NCBI RefSeq assembly: GCF_023716865.1
Contig: NZ_CP092417.1
Location: 2,520,001 to 2,584,000 of the forward strand
Origin: Endozoicomonas sp. SCSIO W0465
GTDB lineage: Bacteria; Pseudomonadota; Gammaproteobacteria; Pseudomonadales; Endozoicomonadaceae
Direction of reading: 5' to 3'
Length of the DNA stretch: 64,000 nt
Positions 24,876 to 33,764 of the stretch are shown in pieces (position 1 is the stretch's first letter; every line of letters begins with the position of its first letter). The position numbers and the translations under genes were made by a program. The notes under the pieces were generated by a model, which ran no database searches, was not told the origin of the DNA, and was given only the letters and a program-made list of their open reading frames with translations.

Positions 24876-27380
24876 CTATGTATTGTGATGGTCCGTTTTC
24901 ATTGGCATAAAACGATCAGCATTTTCCCTATGGGATGGGGAGGAGGTTATTTTTTCAGCAGTAAACATACAGAGAATGCCAAGCTGGCTTAAGGGTTCCT
25001 GATCTGGAGGTACGTTGAATACCCTTTTATCATCCATAACGACTTGATCAATCAGCTCTTGTGCATCATTTTCCGGCAATCGCTCTCTGCCATTGATCAG
25101 GCACCGGTAGTGACGTGTTCTTGCTTCTCCCTCTTCAACATAAAACACTTTGACTACAATCTTGTATTTCTGGGTAATTTCATCAGGTGGGAGCTCGGCA
25201 TCCTGACTGGCTTTTCGAAAAGTTAACTGAAATTCCTGAGTTACATCATGAGCCAGCTTTTCGGCAACGTTTGCCCGATCATAGGGATCATGGAGCATTT
25301 TTAGCTGTATAGTTAGCACTTTTGGAATCTCTTCAACTAATAATACCTGCCGTTCCTGAAGAATGTCCCATAGCAGATCTCCTGTTCCCGTTTCTTTTGC
25401 TCTGGCAAGAGGGGTTGGGAGGTTGTGTATTGCATGTTTAAAGTTATTACGATCTATTGTAATTGTCTGGTGCACACCTTCAGGTAAAGGTTTAAAAGAA
25501 AGTGCATCATCCAGAATCCTTTGAAGTGAAAAAACATTGCTTTTAGCTTGCTCAAGTGAAATCGGGACGGAATAAATCAACGTGTCAGGTGTGACGGTAG
25601 CTTTTATTGGGTGGGTTTCGGTGATATTTCCCGGAGTTGTCTGCGGGTCATCGGTTACTGTTACTATATCGGAGCCCCTCATGATCCGTCGCTCAGTCAA
25701 TACCCGAAATGCACATTGATTCAGCTGTTCCCTTGGGATAACTAATTTTAACAGCGGTGCTAAAAACTCTGCAGAATCCTGTTGAGGCAGATATTTCAGG
25801 GGAAAAACTGATAGCGTATCTTTTTGATCGGTTTTTTTCGTCTTTGTCTCTTCTGATTTTTTCTGTAGAGTTTGCCCGGATATAAATTTTATAAATCTTT
25901 CCTGGAAATCTTCAAAGCCAACGAAAATATCATCAGCAGCGCAGGCTGTACATAATGTTAATAACAGTTCATAGGTGTTTTGCATGTCCGGGTACTGCTT
26001 ATTACGATACTGGCTTTCCATAGTGATCAGGGAGTTTCTGATAGCGGCGGTAAAAAGTGCTGTTTTGGAATCGCTGTCTGACGCTTTTTTGAGTAATGTC
26101 AGGCATGCTTCAGGAGAGAGATTTTTCAGAAGAATGGTTTCTTCTGCTGAGGCCAGTGATGCATACCTTTCGTCCTTGACACCTTCTGGGTCACACTCAA
26201 TAGTCTCTGGATGAGGCGACGCTGACAGTAAATGAATATAGGGTGAAACCAGAATTTGCCAGACCGAAACTGCAGCAAAGCAGGTGTTGTTATAGTTTGA
26301 AAAACCCGCCATAGAGTCTACTGGCGAGAGGTATGAGTCCAGGCAGGGGGGAGTGAAAATCTTAAGAAGTCGCTGTTGTTCTCTTCTTTCTGCCGTTTCC
26401 TGTATGGCTTGTTCATCGACGTCAAGAGCTGTTGTTGCCGTGGTAATACCGTTTCTCAGATTCCATAAAACAGGAAGGTATGCTAACTCTTCTGCGGTTG
26501 GGTCGAGTAGCGTTTCCAGGGCAGGGGGAATAACATCAAAGTCATAATATTGTGCGTGGTATTGCAGCAAATTGACGGGAGTCCTTTTTGGGTAGGTTTT
26601 AGCATCAAATATCTGTTGGAATTGATCTTCCCCAAACCTTATGTAGTAATGTTGTAAAATTTTCTGTATAGCACTGTTCATATTATTCAGATGTACGGGA
26701 TTTATGCTTGGCATTGAACCTTTATAGCGACGACATGCACTTAGCGTTGAGAACAGTATATGCTGGATTAATATCCTCAGTTCTTTGGGGAATCGGTTCC
26801 AGTATTTTTCCGACTGGTTATCAATTATTTGAATCTTTTGGTTCAGGTAATCAAGCCATTCTTCATCTGTTGTGTTTTGATTCATGCCTGCGCAACATTG
26901 AATCAATGAATGTTTTATTTTTAGCCATGTACCTTCTCCATTTATGATTACTTTCAGACTGTCTATTATTCCCAGACTTCCGATTTCCAGCCCACTTTTC
27001 ATCTGTGATTTTTTTTCTTCTATCACTTTGGGTTTTTCTGCGGGTGAAGGCTGCTCATGCAGCGTTAACGCTTCATCAGATGGGTCCGGAATGGATGGTG
27101 TTATTTTTTTCTGTTGGGATAGTAACGGGCGTAATTGGAATCTACCTGCCATTTGATTCGAGGTTGAACGTTGGCAAAGCCTGGTGTTGTCAGCGTCTTG
27201 TATCGTAAGATTGTGCAAGCTGTTGACTTTTCTAAAGCAACATTCTTTATTATGCAGTTTCAAAGTACGTTTCGGATTGAGTGCCGTTATATCCTTGTCG
27301 GGATAATGCTCTCTGTGGAGAAGGGAATCATGTGATCTGGAGACAGCGTAAGAGCGTTCAGGTGAAATTCGATGATCCAT
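24876..27380 (-). CDS. USP-like (peptidase C19) deubiquitinase, putative host-targeted effector
   Basis: 834 aa. The C-terminal half carries the ordered signatures of eukaryotic ubiquitin-specific proteases. The Cys box is GFSNYNNTCFAAVSVWQIL (nucleophile Cys367), the QQD box is LPQQDSAEFLAPLLKLV (533-535), and the core strand is IPKVLTIQLKML (685-696). The His box follows: YKIVVKVFYVEEGE, RHYRCLIN (His757), then MDDKRVFNV (Asp783/784). Residues 1-350 are an unrecognised N-terminal region; 505-520 is a Lys-rich insertion inside the catalytic domain. Bacteria lack ubiquitin, so a USP suggests action inside a eukaryotic host. No Sec signal is seen, so delivery by a secretion system is an inference. 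It stands alone between mobile elements. Activity is not proven by sequence. Confidence 0.8.
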   Translation of the reverse strand: MDHRISPERSYAVSRSHDSLLHREHYPDKDITALNPKRTLKLHNKECCFRKVNSLHNLTIQDADNTRLCQRSTSNQMAGRFQLRPLLSQQKKITPSIPDPSDEALTLHEQPSPAEKPKVIEEKKSQMKSGLEIGSLGIIDSLKVIINGEGTWLKIKHSLIQCCAGMNQNTTDEEWLDYLNQKIQIIDNQSEKYWNRFPKELRILIQHILFSTLSACRRYKGSMPSINPVHLNNMNSAIQKILQHYYIRFGEDQFQQIFDAKTYPKRTPVNLLQYHAQYYDFDVIPPALETLLDPTAEELAYLPVLWNLRNGITTATTALDVDEQAIQETAERREQQRLLKIFTPPCLDSYLSPVDSMAGFSNYNNTCFAAVSVWQILVSPYIHLLSASPHPETIECDPEGVKDERYASLASAEETILLKNLSPEACLTLLKKASDSDSKTALFTAAIRNSLITMESQYRNKQYPDMQNTYELLLTLCTACAADDIFVGFEDFQERFIKFISGQTLQKKSEETKTKKTDQKDTLSVFPLKYLPQQDSAEFLAPLLKLVIPREQLNQCAFRVLTERRIMRGSDIVTVTDDPQTTPGNITETHPIKATVTPDTLIYSVPISLEQAKSNVFSLQRILDDALSFKPLPEGVHQTITIDRNNFKHAIHNLPTPLARAKETGTGDLLWDILQERQVLLVEEIPKVLTIQLKMLHDPYDRANVAEKLAHDVTQEFQLTFRKASQDAELPPDEITQKYKIVVKVFYVEEGEARTRHYRCLINGRERLPENDAQELIDQVVMDDKRVFNVPPDQEPLSQLGILCMFTAEKITSSPSHRENADRFMPMKTDHHNT

Positions 27381-27593
27381 AAAAAGGTTCTTTGTTGGAA
27401 TAAGAGCTCATCCAGTGTAGTTCTGCAAAATATTACGACTTGTTGTCATTAATATAAAAATGAAATGAAAACTATTCTGATATTAAGAATGACACAGTGA
27501 GTATTACCCCAAAGGAGCAGCACTTTTCAGAATTAACCGGACTAAGTAGCTGGCCATATGGAATCGAATATTTCTGGCTACTCAGGGTCGTTA
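27381..27593. other. Intergenic region upstream of the USP-like gene
   Basis: AT-rich sequence between the USP-like gene (leftward) and an IS66 element. I see no gene. It likely contains the leftward promoter; no clear ribosome site precedes the ATG at 27380 (AAAGAA only). Confidence 0.4.
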
Positions 27594-27690
27594 GTCTTTT
27601 TGTAACTGTTCAGCACCCCCACATAAATCTGGAATTTTCTGATTTTTATACCATCCTCTTAAGCACCATTTTTCCACAATATTCGCCAGC

Positions 27691-29372
27691 ATGATTCCAG
27701 AACTACCCGCAACTATGTCGGCTGAGATTCTCTTGAAAGAGAATGCAGAGCTGCGGATGAGAGTTGCCTGTCTGGAAGAGCGATGTCGAGAATTGGAAGA
27801 AAAGGTTGGCAAGAACAGTCAAAACAGCAGCAAGCCGCCATCGTCTGATGGTTATCAAAAACCTTGTAAAAACAGTAATTCTCCAGATCATTCTGACGAC
27901 CTTTCCGCAGATAAAGGTACCGATCCATCGGATGAAAAACCCAATCCTAAAAGTCTGAGACAGTCTTCTGGTAATAAAGTCGGTGGAAAGAAAGGGCATC
28001 AGGGCACTTGTCTTAAACAGGTCGATATCCCTGACTATATTGAGTACCTTCCGGTTAAAGAATGCAATAAATGTCAGGCGTCTCTTCTTGATAGTGAGCC
28101 GGTCAAATATATTGAACGACAGGTGTTTGAACCAGGGAGACCGGGTGAATTTGAAGTAACGGCCCATAGAGCTGAAGTAAAAATCTGCACTTGTGGTTGT
28201 CGGAATCAGGCTGAATTCCCGGAAGGTGTTACCGCTGCCGCACAATATGGCTCAGCCACACAGGCTATGGCCGTCTATCTTAACCAATACCATTTCCTGC
28301 CTTTTAAGCGCGTGTCAGAGTATTTTAATACTCTCTATAAAATGAGTGTAAGTGCAGGCACTGTCGCCAATTTTGTGGCCAGAACCTATGAAAATCTGGC
28401 TTCTACTGAAGAGGTTATTCGTGACGCCTTGCGGGAATCGTCTGTTGCCGGAGCCGATGAAACGGGTATGCGGGCCGAGGGCTCTTTGCACTGGCTACAC
28501 GTTATGCGGGATGAACAATGGACGCTCTACTACTTGTCTGAAAAGCGAGGTCGTGAGGCCATGGACACGATGGGCATACTGCTAACATTTGCAGGCGTTC
28601 TGGTTCATGATCATTGGAAATCCTATTTTGCATATGCGGCAACTCACGTACTTTGCAATGCCCATCACCTGAGGGAGCTTTTGGGTGTTGTTGATAGGGA
28701 CAGCAATCAACTGGCGTTGCGATTGATGAAGCTACTGAGGCTTTCCTGGCATTACTGCAAGGGCTTTAAGACCATAGGTATGCTACAGATGCCAAGTGTT
28801 GTCTGTGAACGAATCGAGAAGATTTATGACCGGTTGCTTCAGCGGGCTCTAATGAAAGAAGTCGTCTATATGGAGAAGCAACGAGAGGAGCTTAAGCGCA
28901 AGAAAGTCAAGAATACTAAAGCTTACGGCTCTTTTCGTATTGCAGACTGCTGATTTCATAAATCAGGCTGGAATCCTCCTGTGGCAGGGCTTGGCAATAT
29001 TTAGCCAGCAGTTTCCTGAAGGCATTGTATATCAAGGCCTTTGGCCAATTTTCATTGCAGAGCAGTCTGTAACCCGAAAAGAGCCAAGCTTACAATCTCT
29101 TCAAACGACTCACTGAGTTCAAGGCTGAGACACTGCGCTTCATGTCAGATTTTACCATTCCCTTCGATAACAATGGCAGTGAGCGGGATGTTCGAATGGC
29201 CAAGTTAAAGCAGAAAATCTCAGGCTGCTTCAGGAGTGCAGACGGTGGTTCTATGTTTGCACGGATTCGCAGCTATTTGTCGTCTGCCAGAAAACAGGGA
29301 ATGGACATATATCAATCACTTCATAGAGCTGTTCGGAATTACTGTAATATGCCTTTGCTCAGTGCTGAATAG
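27691..29372 (+). pseudogene. IS66 transposase, disrupted by a 159-bp insertion
   Basis: Same protein as the intact 504-aa copies: N-terminal coiled coil (LKENAELRMRVACLEERCRE), Ser/Pro linker (NSSKPPSSDGYQKP), four-cysteine zinc finger (CNKCQASL, ICTCGC) and DDE core (GADETGMR, VHDHWKSYF). After residue ~411 the reading enters the miniature element and stops at 28951. The remaining C-terminus, including GSERDVRMAKLKQK with the catalytic Glu, lies at 29094-29372 in a different frame. One residue (K-V-G instead of K-A-G near residue 91) differs from the other copies. Confidence 0.92.
28927..29085 (+). mobile_element. 159-bp miniature element, copy in IS66
   Basis: Perfect terminal inverted repeats GGCTCTTTTCG and CGAAAAGAGCC, with 8-bp duplication AAGCTTAC (28919-28926 and 29086-29093). 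It has no coding capacity and is identical throughout to the copy at 29794-29952. Confidence 0.92.
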
Positions 29373-29530
29373 TTACGTCTTTTTAAAGGATGAGAGTTTA
29401 GCTGATGGCGGCAATAATCCATCATTGACGTCGCCTGCCTTTGTGGTCCACTTCAGCAGTCCACTATAGATGGATTATGTCACCACATTCATGGCGATAC
29501 CAATAACCTTCCTTATTCCCGGACAAGGCT

Positions 29531-31515
29531 ATGCACAATAATAAAAAAAACAGGAGCAAACCCTGGGACACCATTGTTGATGTGGTTGTCGTGGGATCTG
29601 GTGCAGGTGCATTAACTGCCTCACTGCGAACCCATGATCTTGGTCTGAAAACATTGGTGGTGGAAAAGACCAGTCAGTATGGCGGTACCTCAGCCATCTC
29701 TGGCGGCGGCATCTGGATTCCGAACAGTTTTCAGATGCAGTCAATGGGCATCAACGACTCAGATGAGATGGCCGTTGATTACATTAAACGGGTGGCTCTT
29801 TTCGTATTGCAGACTGCTGATTTCATAAATCAGGCTGGAATCCTCCTGTGGCAGGGCTTGGCAATATTTAGCCAGCAGTTTCCTGAAGGCATTGTATATC
29901 AAGGCCTTTGGCCAATTTTCATTGCAGAGCAGTCTGTAACCCGAAAAGAGCCAAACGGGTTATCGGAGAAGAGCCGGGTGATGGTCGTATTGAGGCTTAT
30001 GTAACCAATGCGAAAAAAATGCTCCGTTACCTCGAAGAGAACACGCGGGTTCGCTACGAAGCCCAGTCAGCCTATGCGGATTACTACCCGGAACTGCCAG
30101 GGGGAATGCCGGGCTATCGCTCCATGGATCCCATCCCTTTCCATGCCGGTAAACTGGGCGGTGAGTTTGCCAACTTAAGACCGACGACACCCGCCACACT
30201 GATGCTGGGGCGAATGGCCATGACCATGAAAGAAGCACGAGTATTGCTCTGCCGTGGCAAAGGTTTTCTGCTGACCAGTATGAGAATCCTGTGGCGTTAT
30301 TACCGGGATATTTTCTGGCGTTTGAAATCCGGACGGGACCGTTACCTTACCATGGGCAATGCGCTGATTGCCGCTTTGCGAGCTTCTATGCTGGATAGAG
30401 ATATACCTTTATGGTTGAACAGCCCGATGGAGTCACTGGTGAATGCAAACGGTCAGGTTATTGGTGTAGTGGTTAACCGTGATGGCAAGCCGGTCAGGAT
30501 CAAAGCCCGAAAAGGGGTGATCATCGGTGCCGGAGGCTTTGAAAGTAATCAGGCCATGCGGGATAAATATCATCCTCAGCCTTCCCGGACTCTCTGGAGT
30601 GCTGCGCCAGAGGGTATTAATACAGGGGATGGTATCCAGGCTGGTCTGAACCTTGGGGCAGCAACCGCATTAATGGCACACAGTTGGTGGGCGCCGACCA
30701 GCCATGTTGCGGGTGAAACCCGTTCCAGGGCCATGTTTGTAGAGCGCGCTTTACCCAACTGCATTCTGATCAATAAAGACGGCAAGCGCTTTATGAATGA
30801 AGCGGCTCCCTATAATGATTTTGGGGACGGCATGTATGGCACTGAATCTGTACCATGCTGGTTTGTTTTTGATGCCCAATACCGTCATAAATACCCCTGT
30901 GGTGCTTTATTGCCAGGCTATGCCGTGCCGGATAAGGCGGTTCCAAAGCGCTATAAGAATTTCTTCCAAAAAGCACAAAGTCTTGAGGCACTGGCAGAAA
31001 AAATCGGAGTGGATGCTACCGGGTTGCAGGAAACGGTTACCAATTACAATCATTACTCTGCAGAGGGCAAAGATCCTGAGTTTGGCAAAGGGGATTCTCT
31101 GTTTGACCGTTATTACGGTGACCCGAATACCTCGCCTAACCCATGCCTTGGCCCCCTGGAGAAAGGCCCGTTCTATGCGGTTAAAGTCAATATTGGCGAT
31201 ATTGGCACTAAGGGTGGCTTGGTGACCGACGTCGATGGTCAGGTACTTAGAGAGGATGGCAGAGCAATCTCAGGACTTTACGCGATTGGTAATACCTCCG
31301 CTTCGGTAATGAAGCAAACCTATCCCGGTGCCGGTTCAACCATTGGACCCGCGATGACGTTTGGTTATCTCTCGGCGAATCATATTGCCCGGCGTCAGGT
31401 GGATGCACGAACAGTTAAAGCTGGTGACCTGGCAGATCAGAATACTCAGGGGCATAAAAACGCCGTTGTAGGTGAAAACTCTAGGAGGCCAGTATTTTTA
31501 CCCGGACTTTGCTAA
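29531..31515 (+). pseudogene. KstD-like FAD-dependent 3-ketosteroid dehydrogenase, split by a miniature element
   Basis: Removing the 159-bp insert and one 8-bp duplication restores a 605-codon frame. It has a Rossmann FAD site (VVVVGSGAGALTASLRTHDL, then VVEKTSQYGGTSAISGGGIW), the central flavoprotein region (KARKGVIIGAGGFESN) and a C-terminal FAD motif (GLYAIGNTSASVMKQTYPGA, then GSTIGPAMTFGYLSA). This matches the FAD-dependent 3-oxosteroid 1-dehydrogenase/fumarate reductase family. The insertion (167 bp in total) shifts the frame: the 5' part runs on to 30004, and the 3' part could start only from an ATG inside the element (29908). Both halves lack part of the enzyme, so it is probably dead. 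fpr follows on the same strand. Confidence 0.86.
29794..29952 (+). mobile_element. 159-bp miniature element, copy in the KstD-like gene
   Basis: Ends GGCTCTTTTCG and CGAAAAGAGCC, with 8-bp duplication AAACGGGT (29786-29793 and 29953-29960). It has the same sequence and orientation as the copy 870 bp to the left. Read in the gene's frame it contains no stop, so it adds 53 codons and then shifts the frame. Confidence 0.92.
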
Positions 31516-31624
31516 AGTTACCCTTGGTTTTGAGGACGCTGATAGAAAGATCTGGCGCCTCCTTCGGATATGGATTCCGAAATCACCCTTGGTAAGGACG
31601 CAAATAACGAACAAGAAGCAGGGT

Positions 31625-32401
31625 ATGTCAGCATTTAATCAAGAAACCGTATTAACCGTGACGCATTGGAGCGATACACTGTTCAGCTTCACCACAACCC
31701 GAGACCCATCGTTCAGATTTCATAATGGCCATTTTGTTATGCTCGGCCTTGAGGTTGAGGGCAAACCATTGATGCGGGCATACAGTATTGCCAGTGCCAA
31801 CTATGAGGAGCACCTTGAGTTCCTTAGCATCAAGGTACCTGATGGGGCCCTGACTTCCAGGCTTCAACATGTACAGCCGGGGGATTCGGTGCTGATGAGC
31901 CGCAAGCCGGTTGGTACGCTGATGGTGGGTGATTTGAAGCCAGCCCAAAACCTGTTCCTTTTTGCTACCGGAACGGGCCTTGCTCCGTTCATGAGTATTA
32001 TCAAAGACCCGGAAACCTATGAACGGTTTGACAGGGTCATACTTGTCCATGGTGTTCGCTACGTCAGTGAACTGGCCTATCACGACTACCTGATGGATGA
32101 TCTGCCCAACCATGACTATCTGGGAGGGGAGATACGTCATAAGCTGGTCTATTACCCAACGGTTACCCGTGAGCTATTCAGAAATACCGGCCGGCTGACG
32201 GACCTGATTACCCATGGTCAGCTGTGTAATGATCTGGACCTTCCACCACTGAATCCAGAAACCGATAAGGCCATGATTTGTGGCAGTCAGGCCATGCTCA
32301 ATGATACCTGTGCGATTCTGGATAATCTTGGCTTTACAGCATCCGCTCATCTCGGTGATGTAGCTGATTATGTTATTGAAAGGGCCTTTGTTGAGAAATA
32401 G
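31625..32401 (+). CDS. fpr: Ferredoxin-NADP+ reductase (Pseudomonas-type Fpr)
   Basis: FAD enzyme passing electrons between NADPH and ferredoxin/flavodoxin. The 258-aa protein begins MSAFNQETVLTVTHWSDTLF and has the FAD-binding RAYSIASANYEEHLEFLS, the NADP-binding FATGTGLAPFMSIIKDPETY, ILVHGVRYVSELAY and the terminal ADYVIERAFVEK typical of the class. Start chosen at this ATG because homologues begin here; the frame extends 51 codons upstream into sequence unlike Fpr. No missing parts are seen. It may serve the former Rieske oxygenase, but Fpr is usually a general stress/iron enzyme. Confidence 0.93.
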   Translation: MSAFNQETVLTVTHWSDTLFSFTTTRDPSFRFHNGHFVMLGLEVEGKPLMRAYSIASANYEEHLEFLSIKVPDGALTSRLQHVQPGDSVLMSRKPVGTLMVGDLKPAQNLFLFATGTGLAPFMSIIKDPETYERFDRVILVHGVRYVSELAYHDYLMDDLPNHDYLGGEIRHKLVYYPTVTRELFRNTGRLTDLITHGQLCNDLDLPPLNPETDKAMICGSQAMLNDTCAILDNLGFTASAHLGDVADYVIERAFVEK

Positions 32402-32434
32402 CTCGTTTCCGCTTCAGATGAAGGAGCAGACAAA

Positions 32435-33598
32435 TCACAAAGCGTCGAGCAGCCAGCCATAACCGATACGCTCCTGCTCCAACCTGAGGTTTTTTCCGTG
32501 TCGGTTGTTTTTCAGGGCTGAAAACAGTTGCTGTTCAGTGGGCGTTAAGTGGGCAAGTTCACCGGTAAATCTTTTGTTTTCCGGTTCCTCTGTACATAAA
32601 TCCAGATGCCGGGTCAGAGTGGTTTCATCCATCAGCAGTGAGCGGGCCCGGGGGAAGTGGTGGCGTAAGCGGGACAGAATGGCAAAGCCGTGGGTATCAA
32701 TATCTCCCCAGTAACTGATCTCTTTGCTTCGTAACCAGTCAATGAGCGACAGTGATTGAATACCATAGCCCAGCCCGAAAATAACCATGGCGTCGGAAAC
32801 CGCTGGAAAGGCCAGGCCGTTGACCTTGTTTTCGGTAATAAACACCCTGCCCACACCCGGGTCGATAAACTGGGAAACCGGTACGGTGATGTCCGTTACC
32901 AGTGCAGCACTGTCCAACAGGCGGTAGCGGATTAATGGCTCATCGAAGCGCAAACCAAAACGTCGTTCAAAGCCATTTTCTGCCAGTCCGGTAATGGTGG
33001 CGTCAAAATCTTCCGGGTCCAGAACCTGACTCAGCAGCTCTGATAAGACGCCCTTGTGGTTTTCGATAAATTTGCTATCAACGCCCTGAATATCCAGCTG
33101 TCGGATATAACGACCGGGTTGCGGATTCAGTTGAAAGTAGCGGCAGACCTTCAGCAGCTGTGGCCAGCTGTCTGCCAGCTCCAGGGCCTTTAATGGTTTC
33201 AGCTGCAGCCAGGGCAGTAATCCGGGGAATGCCCGGCGGGTAGAGCCTGCCAGTTCATCAAATTGTCGAAAGGCTTTTACCTTGCCGATAAAACCCAGCC
33301 AATCCTCCCGGTCAACAAAGTGAATCCGCACAGGAATGCGTTGCGGGCCCAATTGCTGGTGGTTGATACTGCGGTATTCCAGGGTATAGCCACTGCCTTT
33401 GACTGCCTTGCTGTGGTTATGCAGCAGGGCGATCCAGTCCCGGACTTTCCCATAGTCCTGGCTGAGGGTTTTACCGGATGGTTTGCGAAAGGCGATCTCC
33501 AGTGGGAACAAGGGTTCATCACGGAGTACGCTTTTTAAAAATGCCCCCGATGTCCAGGGCCGCAGAGCTTTTTGTTGCAGTTCTTTCAGGGATATCAT
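32435..33598 (-). CDS. jetD: Wadjet system protein JetD (TOPRIM nuclease subunit)
   Basis: 387 aa with an N-terminal DUF3322-type region (LEYRSINHQQLGPQRIPVRI, DREDWLGFIGK) and a C-terminal DUF2220 TOPRIM-like domain. Visible acidic motifs are VFITENKVNGLAFP and YWGDIDTHGFAILSRLRHHF, then MDETTL, which should bind metal. JetD is the topoisomerase-VI-like nuclease that cuts plasmids extruded by the SMC-like motor. It is the last gene of the leftward jetA-jetB-jetC-jetD order and lies 166 bases after jetC. Confidence 0.92.
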   Translation of the reverse strand: MISLKELQQKALRPWTSGAFLKSVLRDEPLFPLEIAFRKPSGKTLSQDYGKVRDWIALLHNHSKAVKGSGYTLEYRSINHQQLGPQRIPVRIHFVDREDWLGFIGKVKAFRQFDELAGSTRRAFPGLLPWLQLKPLKALELADSWPQLLKVCRYFQLNPQPGRYIRQLDIQGVDSKFIENHKGVLSELLSQVLDPEDFDATITGLAENGFERRFGLRFDEPLIRYRLLDSAALVTDITVPVSQFIDPGVGRVFITENKVNGLAFPAVSDAMVIFGLGYGIQSLSLIDWLRSKEISYWGDIDTHGFAILSRLRHHFPRARSLLMDETTLTRHLDLCTEEPENKRFTGELAHLTPTEQQLFSALKNNRHGKNLRLEQERIGYGWLLDAL

Positions 33599-33690
33599 GC
33601 TGGCAATTGACCGGACTGATTATAATGAGCTTAACCTGCACTGTAAGAGTGATTGGCCACAGAGGCACGGCGTTTTAAACGCTTCTTTTT

Positions 33691-33739
33691 GTGTCTCTGT
33701 GTTGTGTCTCTGTGTTGTATCTCTGTGTTGTGCCTCTGT
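33691..33739 (+). repeat. 13-bp tandem repeat between jetC and jetD
   Basis: About 3.8 units of GTGTCTCTGTGTT with two substitutions, in the 166-base gap between jetC and jetD. Slippage here would change the intergenic length but no reading frame. Confidence 0.85.
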
Positions 33740-33764
33740 ACCTCGTGGCAAAAAAGCAGGTAAA

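Larger units (their letters stand above)
27602..29376 (+). mobile_element. IS66-family element, copy A, interrupted by a miniature element
   Basis: The left end is GTAACTGTTCAGCACCCCC and the right end is the complement of GTAACTATTCAGCACTGAG. It is flanked by the 8-bp duplication GTCTTTTT (27594-27601 and 29377-29384). Without the 159-bp inserted element and its 8-bp duplication it is 1,608 bp, identical in length to the other full copies. It carries only the large transposase gene, with no tnpA/tnpB accessory genes, like the short IS66 subgroup. Confidence 0.93.

Noticed and set aside
23717..27550. Inverted 13-bp match AGCTACTTAGTCC / GGACTAAGTAGCT flanking the Rieske-USP segment
   Set aside because: Matches of this length are expected by chance in 64 kb; one copy borders an IS duplication, and no element boundary supports it.
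33691..33739. 13-bp repeats considered as iterons or a phase-variation switch of jetD
   Set aside because: They lie outside the coding frame, are few, and no replication gene is near; left as a simple repeat.
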